64,000 nucleotides of DNA, taken from the NCBI RefSeq assembly GCF_017876295.1, contig NZ_JAGINT010000002.1, forward strand, positions 3,906,001 through 3,970,000, in the 5' to 3' direction. This document shows, piece by piece, positions 50,980 through 60,105 of this stretch; positions within the stretch are counted from its first letter, which is position 1; every line of letters begins with the position of its first letter. A program made the position numbers and the translations under genes. Below the pieces are notes generated by a model. It saw nothing but the letters and a program-made list of their open reading frames with translations. It did not search any database and was not told where the DNA came from. This DNA is from Kribbella aluminosa. GTDB lineage: Bacteria > Actinomycetota > Actinomycetes > Propionibacteriales > Kribbellaceae.

Positions 50980-51243
50980 TCCGATGCCTCCCCATTCGTT
51001 GACTGCCGACACATTCTCACCCGCTGTAGGGGTCTGGCCCAGTCCGGGCCGATATTCGTTACCTGGAGTTTCGGTGTTCATCGGCGCACGCCCTTACGGC
51101 GGGTCGGTCTCGGTGCGAGACAAATGGCGGTCCTCCCAGCGTACGGGGACGGAAGAAGCGTGCGGGGCGTACGACGCCACGAATCGGTACCTGGTTCACG
51201 GCTCGTCACAACGAATGGTTCATCGCCTACCTGCCGACCGTCC

Positions 51244-51280
51244 TCCACTTTCCTCCACCGGGTCCTCCATTCCGCTCCAC
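51244..51280 (-). promoter_or_regulatory. Reverse-oriented GTGGA array, candidate MraZ sites facing moxR
   Basis: On the minus strand GTGGA occurs at 51280-51276, ATGGA at 51270-51266, and GTGGA at 51258-51254 and 51248-51244. Spacings are 10, 12 and 10 bp. It mirrors the array next to mraZ and lies about 265 bp upstream of the moxR start. Confidence 0.5.
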
Positions 51281-51395
51281 ACGCCGGTTCGGGAGGGCAG
51301 TTGAGGCGGCAGCGACACGCGGGTGCCGAGCGTGGATTCAGGCGGCACGGAGGCGGCACGGGGGCGGCACGGGGTCGGAATGGGGCGGAAGTTGG

Positions 51396-51423
51396 TTGAC
51401 GGTGGTGGAAAGTGGAGTAAGGT
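51396..51423 (+). promoter_or_regulatory. mraZ promoter
   Basis: TTGACG (51396-51401), 16-nt spacer and TAAGGT (51418-51423). The GTGG repeats overlap its spacer, -10 box and start region. The mRNA leader would be about 65 nt. The rest of 50980-51495 shows no gene. Confidence 0.55.
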
Positions 51424-51449
51424 GGAGCGCAGTGGAACTGAAGTGGTGG
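51402..51449 (+). promoter_or_regulatory. MraZ-box array (GTGG repeats at 10-bp period)
   Basis: GTGG starts at 51402, 51412, 51422, 51432 and 51443, four intervals of 10, 10, 10 and 11 bp, mostly extended as GTGGA. In other bacteria MraZ binds direct G-rich repeats at 10-bp spacing in its own promoter, so this is the likely autoregulatory site. Confidence 0.7.
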
Positions 51450-51495
51450 AAAGCACTCGCCTGGAGTCGGAGAGTCCGCAACGGGGAGGTGGAGC

Positions 51496-51927
51496 GTGTT
51501 CCTCGGAACTCACTTCCCCAAGCTCGACGACAAGGGGCGGCTGTTCCTGCCGGCGAAGTTCCGCGACGAGCTGGCCGACGGTCTGGTGATCACACGAGGG
51601 CAGGAGCGATCGCTGTCCGTGTGGCCGGAGCGTGAGTTCGTCCAGCTGACCGAGCAGTTGAAGCAGGCTCCGATCACCAACAAGGGTGCGCGGGACTACC
51701 TACGGATGTTGTTCGCCGGCGCCTCCAACGAGATGCCGGACAAGCAGGGCCGGGTCACCATCCCACCGATGCTTCGTGACTATTCAGGACTTGATCGCGA
51801 CTGCGTCGTCATCGGGGCGATGAACCGGGTGGAGATCTGGAACACGGAGAACTGGAACCGGTACTCCGCGGAGCAGGAGCAGGCGTTCGCCGACCTGTCC
51901 GAGGAAGTACTGCCAGGCATCTTCTGA
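51496..51927 (+). CDS. mraZ: Transcriptional regulator MraZ
   Basis: A 143-residue double-AbrB-fold protein, the first gene of the dcw cluster. Both MraZ repeats are present: FLGTHFPKLDDKGRLFLPAK with FRDEL, and ASNEMPDKQGRVTIPPMLRD. Other landmarks are VITRGQERSLSVWPEREF and VVIGAMNRVEIWNTENWNRY. It forms rings and binds repeats in its own promoter. GTG start at 51496 with GGGGAGG upstream. Confidence 0.96.
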   Translation: MFLGTHFPKLDDKGRLFLPAKFRDELADGLVITRGQERSLSVWPEREFVQLTEQLKQAPITNKGARDYLRMLFAGASNEMPDKQGRVTIPPMLRDYSGLDRDCVVIGAMNRVEIWNTENWNRYSAEQEQAFADLSEEVLPGIF

Positions 51928-52161
51928 AGCAAAGCTGAACAGTGTGCGAGGACCGAGACACACCGACCGTCCGGTGAGATCACGGGTCCGACTTCCGACC
52001 TGGAGTGTTGGCGTCACTTCCCCGGCGCCAAGACCGAGCAGGTACTTCCCCGGAAGGCGTACCCGCGATCTGACCGGACGGTGCTGTCTACCCACGCACA
52101 CCACATGACCTGCGGGGGCAGGGTCGCTCCCGCAGTGCAGGAACTGACGGGAAGGGTCGAG

Positions 52162-53127
52162 ATGGACGCTGCGGAGCGGCATGTGCCGGTGATGCTGGAG
52201 CGCGTGGTCGCGCTGCTGGCACCGGCGCTCGCGCGTCCCGGCGCTGTCTTCGTCGACGCGACCCTCGGCCTCGGCGGGCATTCGGAGGCGTTCCTGCGGG
52301 CGTTCCCCGAGGTCCGGCTGATCGGCTTCGACCGGGACCCGAACGCGCTGCGGCTGGCCGGCGAGCGGCTCGCGCCGTACGACGAGCGGATCACCCTCGT
52401 GCACGCGGTGTACGACGAGTTGCCGCGGGCGCTCGCGGATCTCGGCGTACCGGCGATCGACGGCATCCTGTTCGACCTGGGCGTCTCGTCGATGCAGCTG
52501 GACGAGGCCGACCGCGGGTTCGCGTACTCACAGGACGCGCCGCTGGACATGCGGATGGACCCGACCGGCGGGACCACCGCGGCCGACATCGTGAACACGT
52601 ACAGCGCGGCCGACCTGGCCCGGATCCTGTTCCAGTACGGCGAGGAGAAGTTCGCCCGCCGGATCGCGGACCGGATCGTCCGGGAGCGGGCGGCCGAGCC
52701 GTTCACGAACAGCGCGCGGCTGTCCGAGCTGGTCCGGGACGCGATCCCGCAGGCCGGCAAGCGGACCGGTGGACACCCGGCGAAGCGGACCTTCCAGGCG
52801 CTCCGGATCGAGGTGAACGGAGAGCTCGACGTACTGCGTCGCGCGCTCCCGGCCGCGCTCGGTGCGCTGGCGCTGCACGGCCGGATCGTGGTGATGAGCT
52901 ACCACTCGCTCGAGGACCGGATCACCAAGCAGGCGTTCGCGCCGGGCACGAAGTCCGACGTACCGGACGACCTGCCGGTGATCCCGGCCGGGCACGAACC
53001 GTATCTGAAGCTACTGACCCGGGGCGCCGAACGGCCGACCGAGGAGGAGGTCGCGGTGAACCCGCGCGCCGCCTCCGCTCGCGTCCGGGCGGCCGAGCGA
53101 ATCCGGGAGAAGGGACTGGTGGCCTGA
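52162..53127 (+). CDS. rsmH: 16S rRNA (cytosine1402-N4)-methyltransferase
   Basis: A 321-residue RsmH/MraW methyltransferase. HVPVMLERVVALLAP, the SAM motif FVDATLGLGGHSEAFL, GFDRDPNAL, DGILFDLGVSSMQLDEADRG and FAYSQDAPLDMRMDP, then KRTFQALRIEVNGELDVL and VMSYHSLEDRITK are all family signatures. The ATG at 52162 with GGGAAGG upstream was chosen; the frame is open to 52081 without similarity. The 234-bp gap after mraZ holds no gene I can see. The stop overlaps ftsL (TGATG). Confidence 0.95.
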   Translation: MDAAERHVPVMLERVVALLAPALARPGAVFVDATLGLGGHSEAFLRAFPEVRLIGFDRDPNALRLAGERLAPYDERITLVHAVYDELPRALADLGVPAIDGILFDLGVSSMQLDEADRGFAYSQDAPLDMRMDPTGGTTAADIVNTYSAADLARILFQYGEEKFARRIADRIVRERAAEPFTNSARLSELVRDAIPQAGKRTGGHPAKRTFQALRIEVNGELDVLRRALPAALGALALHGRIVVMSYHSLEDRITKQAFAPGTKSDVPDDLPVIPAGHEPYLKLLTRGAERPTEEEVAVNPRAASARVRAAERIREKGLVA

Positions 53128-53795
53128 TGAGTACCGTCTTCAGCCCGCAGAAAGCGCGGGTGACGCCGGCCCCTGTTGCGAAGAAGGAGCAGCCGCGGCT
53201 GCGGGTGGTGTACGGCGCACCGTTCCGGCCGCCGCGGATGCCGTTCGTGATCTTCGTGGTGTCGCTGCTGGCCGCCGGGCTGGTCGGTCTGCTGCTGCTG
53301 AACACGCAGCTGCAGAGCGGGACCTTCGACATCACCAAGCTGAACAGCCAGGCGAACGACCTGCGCGACCAGCAGCAGCAGCTGGAGAAACAGGTGCGGG
53401 CGCTGGAGTCGCCGCAGAACCTGTCCGACCGGGCCCTGCGGATGGGCATGGTGCCGAACCCGAACCCGGTGTTCCTGCGGCTGTCCGACGGGCGCGTGCT
53501 CGGCGTACCGGCGGAAGGCAAGGCCGGGGCCGGTACGGCGATGTTCGGCCAGCAGACGCCGACCGCCAAGACGACAGCCAAGCCGGTCACCCCGGTCAAA
53601 CCGGTGAAGCCGGTGACGCCCGTCAAACCGGTGACACCGGTCAAGCCGACGACCGGGACCGCGACCACGCACACAGCAACCGGGCACACGGCAACCGGGC
53701 ACACGGCAACCGGGCACACGACAACCACGACCAAGCCGCCGGCCGGCACCAAGCCGCCGGCCACGACGAAGCCCGCCACGACCACACGGGGATGA
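53127..53795 (+). CDS. ftsL: FtsL-like cell division protein with repetitive tail
   Basis: A 222-residue bitopic protein in the ftsL position. The cytoplasmic N-terminus is basic, one membrane span is at about 40-60 (FVIFVVSLLAAGLVGLLLL), and a short coiled coil follows (LNSQANDLRDQQQQLEKQVR). Residues about 145-222 are a low-complexity outside tail: PVKPVTP repeats, ATGHT repeats and a Thr/Lys/Pro end. FtsL scaffolds the FtsQBL/FtsWI complex. The tail is much longer than in most FtsL proteins. Coupled to rsmH (TGATG). Confidence 0.85.
   Translation: MSTVFSPQKARVTPAPVAKKEQPRLRVVYGAPFRPPRMPFVIFVVSLLAAGLVGLLLLNTQLQSGTFDITKLNSQANDLRDQQQQLEKQVRALESPQNLSDRALRMGMVPNPNPVFLRLSDGRVLGVPAEGKAGAGTAMFGQQTPTAKTTAKPVTPVKPVKPVTPVKPVTPVKPTTGTATTHTATGHTATGHTATGHTTTTTKPPAGTKPPATTKPATTTRG
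53676..53720 (+). repeat. Three perfect 15-bp tandem repeats in ftsL
   Basis: GCAACCGGGCACACG occurs at 53676, 53691 and 53706 without mismatch, coding ATGHT three times in frame. Copy number could change without breaking the frame. Confidence 0.85.
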
Positions 53796-53799
53796 TCGG

Positions 53800-56001
53800 A
53801 TGACGGACCGACGGGGAAACGAGCCGCCACGCAAACGTGGTACCGAACCAGGTAGGGGCAATCCACCCCGCAAGGCTCAGCCCCGTCGCCCGTCCGCTAC
53901 AGACAGTGCCCGCAACACCCCCCAGCGCCCCGAGTCCACCCGAGACCGCCTCCTCCGCCAAGCGGAGGAGGAGCGTAAGGCAACACGCGCGAGTGCGTCC
54001 GCGCCACGTGCGCAGGCGGCTCGGAAGGCGCCGGCCAAGAAGGCTGCAGGCACGCCGCGCCCTGTCAGCGCGAAGAAGTCTGTCGGTACTAAGAAGGCTG
54101 CCGGGCCGCGGCCCGTGGGGGCTAAGAAGGCTGTCAAGAAGGGTTCTGGGAAGAAGCGGCCTCCGCAGAATCGGCCTCAGGCTCGGCCTGCGAAGCGGAA
54201 GGTGCGGAAGGCGCCGCGGATGTTGCGGCTGGGGCGGCCTGCGCTGCGGCTGCGGCTGACCTTTGGCGTGATGGCGTTCGTACTGTCGTTGTTCGCCGGC
54301 CGGCTGGTGCTCCTGCAGGGCGTCGACCCGAACAGCTACGCGGCCGCGGCGACCAAGGAGAACGCGCGCGCGTTCATCCTGCACGCCGATCGCGGCACCA
54401 TCCAGGACCGTAACGGCGTCGAGCTGGCGGTCACCGAGGACGCGGTCGCGATCACCGCCGACCCGAAGCAGACCAAGCCGGTCGCGCAACAGCTGGCCGC
54501 GATCCTCGCCCCGAAGCTGCCCGGTACGAAGGTCGCCGACCTGATCAAGTCGATGTCCGGCCCGGGCCGGTTCGCCTACGTCGCGCGCCAGGTCAGCCCG
54601 ACCACGTGGAGCGCGATCCAGGCCGAGATCAAGGCCGCGAACCTGCCGATCAGTAAGCAGAACAGGGGCAAGCCGCAGGAGCAGCAGGCCACGCTGCTGG
54701 GCGGGCTGTACACCGAGGAGAACCCGATCCGCAGCCACCCGAACGGCAGCATCGCGGCCACCCTGGTCGGTGTCACCAGCAAGGAGGGCAAGGGCCAGTC
54801 CGGGCTGGAGTACGGCCTGAACGACAAGCTGTCCGGCCAGGACGGCAAGGCGGTCTACGAGGTCGATGCCAACGGCAACCAGATCCCGAACGCGAACCAC
54901 ACCGTCCAGGAGCCGAAGCCCGGCATCGGCCTGCAGCTGACCCTGGACACCGACCTGCAGTTCTTCGCCGAGAAGCGGATCCAGCAGGCGGTCCAGCAGT
55001 ACAAGGCGAGCGCGGGCACCGTGGTCGTGCTGGACGTGAAGACCGGCGAACTGCTGGCGCTGGCCAACTACCCGTCGTTCGACCCGAACAAGCCGTACAC
55101 CTCGGCGGACCTGAGCAACACCGCCCTGCAGCGCAGCTACGAGCCGGGCAGCGTGCAGAAGGTGGTCACGATGGCCGCCCTCGCCGACGCCGGGAAGATC
55201 GACCTGAACACCAAGCTCCAGGTGCCCGGCACGATCGACGTACAGCGCCGGACGATCAAGGACCACTGGGCGCACAACACGATGAACCTGACCATCTCCG
55301 GGGTGATCGCGAAGTCGTCGAACGTCGGCACGATCATGGTCTCGCACCGGATGCCGATCCCGCAGTTCGTGAAGTACCTGCACGACTTCGGCTTCGGCGA
55401 GCCGACCGGGCTGAACTTCCCCGGCGAGACCAACGGCCGGCTGGCCCCGGGTGACGAGTGGCCGGAGATCACCCGGTCGAACGTCGCGTTCGGCCAGGGC
55501 CTGTCGGTGAACGCCGTACAGGAGGCCGCCGCGGTGAACGCGGTCGCGAACGGCGGTGTCTACGAGCCGCCGAAGCTGATCCGCAACTACATCCAGGCCG
55601 ACGGCACGCTGACCCCGAACCAGACCGCACCGGCCCGCCGGGTGGTCAGCGAGAAGGCAGCCAAGGAGGTCACCACGATGATGGAGTCGGTGACCGCGAA
55701 GAAGGGCACCGCCCCGCTGGCCGCGATCGACGGATACCTTGTGGCCGGCAAGACCGGTACGGCGCAGCAGGTCGTCCCCGGCACCGGCAAGTACGGCGCC
55801 TGGGCGACGTCTTTCGCCGGATTTGCCCCGGCCGACAACCCACGGTTCGTGACGTACGTCGTACTGCACGATCCCCAGGGTGCCCGGGGTGGTGGTCTCC
55901 AAGGAGGACCGGTGTTCCGAGACGTGATGAGCTACGCGCTGCAGAAGTACGTCGTCCCGCCGACCGGGGCGGCGCAGCCGACCATCCCGCTGACCTGGTG
56001 A
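53800..56001 (+). CDS. ftsI: Septal peptidoglycan transpeptidase (class B PBP, FtsI/PBP3)
   Basis: A 733-residue class B penicillin-binding protein. Residues 1-150 are a very basic, Ala/Lys/Pro-rich cytoplasmic extension with weaker codon bias. A membrane span (LTFGVMAFVLSLFAGRLVLL) is at about 153-172, then the dimerisation domain and the transpeptidase. Active-site motifs are S451 in EPGSVQKV (SxxK), SSN at about 506-508 and KTGTA at about 651. FVTYVVLHDPQGARGGG and a short PTIPLTW end follow. It cross-links septal peptidoglycan with FtsW. The stop overlaps murE (TGATG). Confidence 0.95.
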   Translation: MTDRRGNEPPRKRGTEPGRGNPPRKAQPRRPSATDSARNTPQRPESTRDRLLRQAEEERKATRASASAPRAQAARKAPAKKAAGTPRPVSAKKSVGTKKAAGPRPVGAKKAVKKGSGKKRPPQNRPQARPAKRKVRKAPRMLRLGRPALRLRLTFGVMAFVLSLFAGRLVLLQGVDPNSYAAAATKENARAFILHADRGTIQDRNGVELAVTEDAVAITADPKQTKPVAQQLAAILAPKLPGTKVADLIKSMSGPGRFAYVARQVSPTTWSAIQAEIKAANLPISKQNRGKPQEQQATLLGGLYTEENPIRSHPNGSIAATLVGVTSKEGKGQSGLEYGLNDKLSGQDGKAVYEVDANGNQIPNANHTVQEPKPGIGLQLTLDTDLQFFAEKRIQQAVQQYKASAGTVVVLDVKTGELLALANYPSFDPNKPYTSADLSNTALQRSYEPGSVQKVVTMAALADAGKIDLNTKLQVPGTIDVQRRTIKDHWAHNTMNLTISGVIAKSSNVGTIMVSHRMPIPQFVKYLHDFGFGEPTGLNFPGETNGRLAPGDEWPEITRSNVAFGQGLSVNAVQEAAAVNAVANGGVYEPPKLIRNYIQADGTLTPNQTAPARRVVSEKAAKEVTTMMESVTAKKGTAPLAAIDGYLVAGKTGTAQQVVPGTGKYGAWATSFAGFAPADNPRFVTYVVLHDPQGARGGGLQGGPVFRDVMSYALQKYVVPPTGAAQPTIPLTW

Positions 56002-57620
56002 TGAACCAGCAGTTGGTGACGCAGGGTCAGGTAGGAGTCACAGGGTCCGTGGCGGTAGCCTCAGGGCCCGTGTCCACCCCTACCGCCGCCGGCGGCGCGG
56101 TCGCAGCGATCCGGCCCCGGCACGTCGTGCCGGTCGGCCTCGCCGACCTCGCGAACGTCGCCCACGCACAAGCTCCGGCAGAGTCGCCGGCAGCCGCGCA
56201 GGTGCCTGCGAATGTGCACGTGACCGGCGTATCCCTCGACTCGCGTTCCATCTTTCCGGGCGACCTGTACGCCGCGCTGCCCGGTGCGGTCACGCACGGT
56301 GCGGAGTACGTCGCGAAGGCCCGGCAAGCGGGCGCCGTCGCCGTACTGACCGACCCGTCCGGTGCCGGGCGCGCCGCGGCAACCGGTCTCCCGGTGCTGG
56401 TCGTCGACCGGCCGCGGAGCGTGCTCGGCGCGGTCGCCTCCCGGATCTACGGCGAGCCGACCAGCGAGCTGCGGCTGATCGGGGTGACCGGCACCAACGG
56501 CAAGACCACCACGAGCTACCTGCTGGATTCCGTGCTGCGGCGGCTCGGCCCGGCGGCGCTGATCGGGACGATCGAGACGCGGGTCGGCGACGAGGTCGTG
56601 AAGAGCGTCCGGACCACACCTGAGGCCACCGACCTGCAGGCGCTGTTCGCGGTGATGCGCGAGCACGCCGTCGAGTGGTGCGCCATGGAGGTGTCCAGCC
56701 ACGCGCTGGCGATGGGCCGGGTCGACGGCGCGCGGTTCGCGGTCGCGGGCTTCCTGAACCTGACGCAGGACCACCTGGACTTCCACAAGACGTTCGAGGA
56801 GTACTTCCAGGCGAAGGCCTCGTTGTTCACCCCGCAGCGCTGTGATGTCGCGGTGGTGACGATCGACGACGAGTACGGGCGCCGCCTGGCCGCGCAGACC
56901 GTCGTACCGCTGGTCACCGTGTCGGCGAAGGGTGACGCGGACTGGACCGTCACGCACCGGCACCGCTCCGAGCACGGGACCACGGTGCTCGACATCCAGG
57001 GCCCGGGGGAGACGCTGACGGTCGAGATCGGGCTGCCGGGCGACTTCAACGTGGCGAACGCGCTGCTCGCGACCGCGATGCTGCGGCAGCTCGGCGTCCC
57101 GGCGGAGGCGATCGCGGCCGGGCTGCGGACCGCGAGCGTGCCGGGGCGGATGGAGACGTTCACCCGCGAGGACGGGCTGGCGGTGATCGTGGACTACGCG
57201 CACACGCCGGACGCGGTCGCGCTGGCGCTGAAGGCTGCTCGCGGCGCGACCAAGGGCAGGTTGTTCGCGGTCGTCGGCTGCGGCGGCGACCGGGACCCGT
57301 GGAAGCGGCCCGCGATGGGCGCCGAGGCCGCGAAGGCGGCGGACGTGGTGATCGTCACCGACGACAACCCGCGCAGCGAGGACCCGGCCGCGATCCGGGC
57401 CGCCGCGCTGGCGGGCGCCCGCGACGCCGTACCGGAGGTGAACCTGCACGAGGTCGGAGACCGCCGGCAGGCGATCGCGTCGGCGATCCGGCTGGCCGGC
57501 CCGGGGGACACCGTCGTCGTACTCGGAAAGGGCCACGAGACAGGCCAGGACGTCGGTGGTGTGATCCACCCGTTCGACGACCGCGAAACCGTGCGTGAGC
57601 TGTTGGAGGCAGATCGGTGA
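56001..57620 (+). CDS. murE: UDP-MurNAc-tripeptide synthetase
   Basis: A Mur ligase of 539 residues from the ATG at 56001. ATP-binding GVTGTNGKTTTSYLLDS, VRTTPEATDL, EVSSHALAMGRVDG, LTQDHLDFHKTFEEYFQAK, VDYAHTPDAV and the DNPRSEDP motif are all present. DNPR indicates addition of diaminopimelate and not lysine. The first 25-30 residues are non-conserved; a GTG at 56070 or nearby could be the real start, though the TGATG overlap with ftsI supports 56001. The stop overlaps murF (GTGA). Confidence 0.94.
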   Translation: MNQQLVTQGQVGVTGSVAVASGPVSTPTAAGGAVAAIRPRHVVPVGLADLANVAHAQAPAESPAAAQVPANVHVTGVSLDSRSIFPGDLYAALPGAVTHGAEYVAKARQAGAVAVLTDPSGAGRAAATGLPVLVVDRPRSVLGAVASRIYGEPTSELRLIGVTGTNGKTTTSYLLDSVLRRLGPAALIGTIETRVGDEVVKSVRTTPEATDLQALFAVMREHAVEWCAMEVSSHALAMGRVDGARFAVAGFLNLTQDHLDFHKTFEEYFQAKASLFTPQRCDVAVVTIDDEYGRRLAAQTVVPLVTVSAKGDADWTVTHRHRSEHGTTVLDIQGPGETLTVEIGLPGDFNVANALLATAMLRQLGVPAEAIAAGLRTASVPGRMETFTREDGLAVIVDYAHTPDAVALALKAARGATKGRLFAVVGCGGDRDPWKRPAMGAEAAKAADVVIVTDDNPRSEDPAAIRAAALAGARDAVPEVNLHEVGDRRQAIASAIRLAGPGDTVVVLGKGHETGQDVGGVIHPFDDRETVRELLEADR

Positions 57621-59008
57621 TCCCTGTCAGTTGCGGCGAGATCGCCGACATCGTCCGCGGCGCGCTGGTGGGGGTCGACCCTGCGGCCGTCGTCGACGGC
57701 GCGGTCACGATCGACTCGCGGGAGGCCGGCCCCGGTGGGCTGTTCGTCGCGCTGGCCGGCGAGCGCGTCGACGGTCACGACTTCGTCGGTACGGCGACCG
57801 CGGCAGGCGTGACGGTTTCGCTGACCACCCGACCGGTCGACGGCAGCCCGTGCATCGTCGTCGACGACGCGGAGCGTGCGCTCGGCGACCTGGCCCGGCT
57901 GGTGATCGGCCGGCTGCCCGGCCTGACCGTGATCGCCCTGACCGGTTCGACCGGCAAGACCAGCACCAAGGACCTGATCGGCCAGCTGATTAGCCCGTAC
58001 GGCGAGACCGTCTGCCCGGAGGGCTCGTTCAACAACGAGCTCGGCCACCCGCTGACCGCGCTGCAGGCGACGCCGGACACGAAGTACCTGGTCGCCGAGA
58101 TGGGTGCCCGGCACACCGGCGACATCACGTACCTGTGCGGGATCACGCCGCCGGCGGTCGGCCTGGTGCTGAACGTCGGCACCTCGCACATCGGCGAGTT
58201 CGGGTCCCAGGACAACATCGCGATCGCCAAGGGCGAGCTGATCGAGGCTGTGAAGCCGGACGGTACGGCGGTCCTGAACGCCGACGACCACCGGGTGGCG
58301 GCGATGCGGAGCCGGACGCCGGAGAAGGTGCTGACGTTCGGCGAGGCGCCCGAGGCGGATGTCCGCGCCACGGACGTGAAGGTCGACGGCGAGGGCCGCC
58401 CGGCGTTCACGCTGCACATCGGCGACTTCAACGCCGCCGTACAGCTGCAGCTGATCGGTGAGCACCACGTCTCGAACGCGCTCGCCGCCGCGGCTGCCAC
58501 GCTGGCGGCCGGGCTGACGCCGGAGCAAATCGCCGACGGGCTGAACGCCGCGCGGCGGGTGTCGGCCGCACGGATGGAGCTGACGGAGCGTGCGGACGGC
58601 GTCACGATCATCAACGACGCGTTCAACGCGAACCCGGACTCGACCCGTGCCGCGCTCAAGTCGCTGGTCGCGATCGGCCGCTCCCGGGGCGCGCGGACCT
58701 GGGCGGTGCTCGGCGAGATGCTCGAGCTCGGCGACACCTCGGGCGCCGAGCACGACGCGATCGGCCGGCTGGCCGTCCGGCTGGACGTGAACCGGCTGGT
58801 CGTGGTCGGCGCGGGCGCGAAACCGATGCATCTCGGTGCGTCGCTGGAAGGCTCCTGGGGCAACGAGTCCACGTTCGTCGAGACCATCCCCGAGGCGCTC
58901 GAGCTGCTGCGCGAAGAGCTGCGCGCGGGCGACGTCGTACTGGTGAAGTCCTCGAAGGCGGCCAAACTCCGCAGCCTCGCGGACGCCCTGGTGGAGGCAC
59001 AGCAGTGA
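57617..59008 (+). CDS. murF: UDP-MurNAc-tripeptide D-alanyl-D-alanine ligase
   Basis: A 463-residue Mur ligase that adds D-Ala-D-Ala. The N-terminal domain has VTIDSREAGPGGLFVALAGE and RVDGHDF. The P-loop is ALTGSTGKTSTKDLI, with PEGSFNNELGHPLTAL, VAEMGARHTGDI, NVGTSHIGEFGS and INDAFNANPDSTRAAL as further blocks. GTG start overlapping the murE stop; its own stop overlaps mraY (GTGA). Confidence 0.95.
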   Translation: MIPVSCGEIADIVRGALVGVDPAAVVDGAVTIDSREAGPGGLFVALAGERVDGHDFVGTATAAGVTVSLTTRPVDGSPCIVVDDAERALGDLARLVIGRLPGLTVIALTGSTGKTSTKDLIGQLISPYGETVCPEGSFNNELGHPLTALQATPDTKYLVAEMGARHTGDITYLCGITPPAVGLVLNVGTSHIGEFGSQDNIAIAKGELIEAVKPDGTAVLNADDHRVAAMRSRTPEKVLTFGEAPEADVRATDVKVDGEGRPAFTLHIGDFNAAVQLQLIGEHHVSNALAAAAATLAAGLTPEQIADGLNAARRVSAARMELTERADGVTIINDAFNANPDSTRAALKSLVAIGRSRGARTWAVLGEMLELGDTSGAEHDAIGRLAVRLDVNRLVVVGAGAKPMHLGASLEGSWGNESTFVETIPEALELLREELRAGDVVLVKSSKAAKLRSLADALVEAQQ

Positions 59009-60105
59009 TCACGATCCTGTTCGGCGGCGCCGTCTCGATGGTGCTGACCCTGATCGGCACCCGCTGGGCGATCAAGTGGCTGGCCCGCCGCGGCTACGGC
59101 CAGGAGATCCGCGACGACGGCCTGAAGTCGCACCAGGTCAAGCGCGGTACGCCGACCATGGGCGGCATCGTGTTCATCGGGGCCACCATCATCGGGTACT
59201 TCAGCGCCAAGGTGTTCGTCATGCTCACCACGGGCGCCGGCAGTGCGCCGAGCGCCTCGGCGCTGCTGGTGCTGTTCCTGTTCGCCGGAATGGGCGCGGT
59301 CGGCTTCCTGGACGACTTCATCAAGATCTTCCGGCAGCGCAGCCTCGGCCTGCGCAGCAAGGCGAAACTGGCCGGCCAGACGCTGGTCGCGGTGGTGTTC
59401 GCGGTGCTCGCGCTGCAGTTCCCGGACGACCGCGGGCAGCGGCCGGCGTCGCCGTTCATCTCGTTCATCCGGGACATCGGCTGGCTGGAGCTGCCCGCCA
59501 TCCTGGTCATCATCTGGATCCTGCTGCTGATCGCGGGGATGTCCAACGGTGTGAACCTGGCCGACGGCCTGGACGGTCTGGCCACCGGCGCGTCGATGAT
59601 GGTGTTCGGCGCCTACACGCTGATCTGCATCTGGCAGTTCAACCAGAGCTGCGCGACCGAGCGCGGGGTCGGTGCCAAGTGTTACGAAGTACGGGATCCC
59701 CGTGACCTCGCGGTCGTGGCGGCCTGTCTGACCGGTGCGTTGTTCGGGTTCCTGTGGTGGAACGCGTCGCCGGCCAAGATCTTCATGGGCGACACCGGTT
59801 CGCTGTCGCTCGGCGGCGCGCTCGCCGGCATGGCCGTGATGACCCGCACCGAGCTGCTGGTGCTGGTGCTCGGCGGACTGTTCGTCGTCATCACCGCGTC
59901 GGTGATCCTGCAGGTCGGCTACTTCAAGATCACCAAACAGGCGACCGGCGTCGGGAAACGCCTGTTCCTGATCGCGCCACTGCATCACCACTTCGAGATG
60001 CTCGGCTGGGAACAGGTCAACGTGGTGATCCGGTTCTGGATCATCCAGGGCCTGTGCGTGGTGATCGGCCTCGGCATCTTCTACGCGGAATGGGTGACCG
60101 GATGA
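59005..60105 (+). CDS. mraY: Phospho-MurNAc-pentapeptide transferase
   Basis: A 366-residue polytopic membrane enzyme making lipid I from UDP-MurNAc-pentapeptide and undecaprenyl phosphate. Conserved features include DDGLKSHQVKRGTPTMGG, GFLDDFIKIFRQRSLGLRSK, GVNLADGLDGLATG, NASPAKIFMGDTGSLSLGGA and the C-terminal LIAPLHHHFEMLGWEQVNVV with IRFW. About ten membrane spans. GTG start overlapping murF; the stop overlaps murD (ATGA). Confidence 0.96.
   Translation: MITILFGGAVSMVLTLIGTRWAIKWLARRGYGQEIRDDGLKSHQVKRGTPTMGGIVFIGATIIGYFSAKVFVMLTTGAGSAPSASALLVLFLFAGMGAVGFLDDFIKIFRQRSLGLRSKAKLAGQTLVAVVFAVLALQFPDDRGQRPASPFISFIRDIGWLELPAILVIIWILLLIAGMSNGVNLADGLDGLATGASMMVFGAYTLICIWQFNQSCATERGVGAKCYEVRDPRDLAVVAACLTGALFGFLWWNASPAKIFMGDTGSLSLGGALAGMAVMTRTELLVLVLGGLFVVITASVILQVGYFKITKQATGVGKRLFLIAPLHHHFEMLGWEQVNVVIRFWIIQGLCVVIGLGIFYAEWVTG

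Noticed and set aside
53580..53720. CRISPR-like repeats
   Set aside because: The repeats are short, contiguous, in frame and inside ftsL; there are no spacers.
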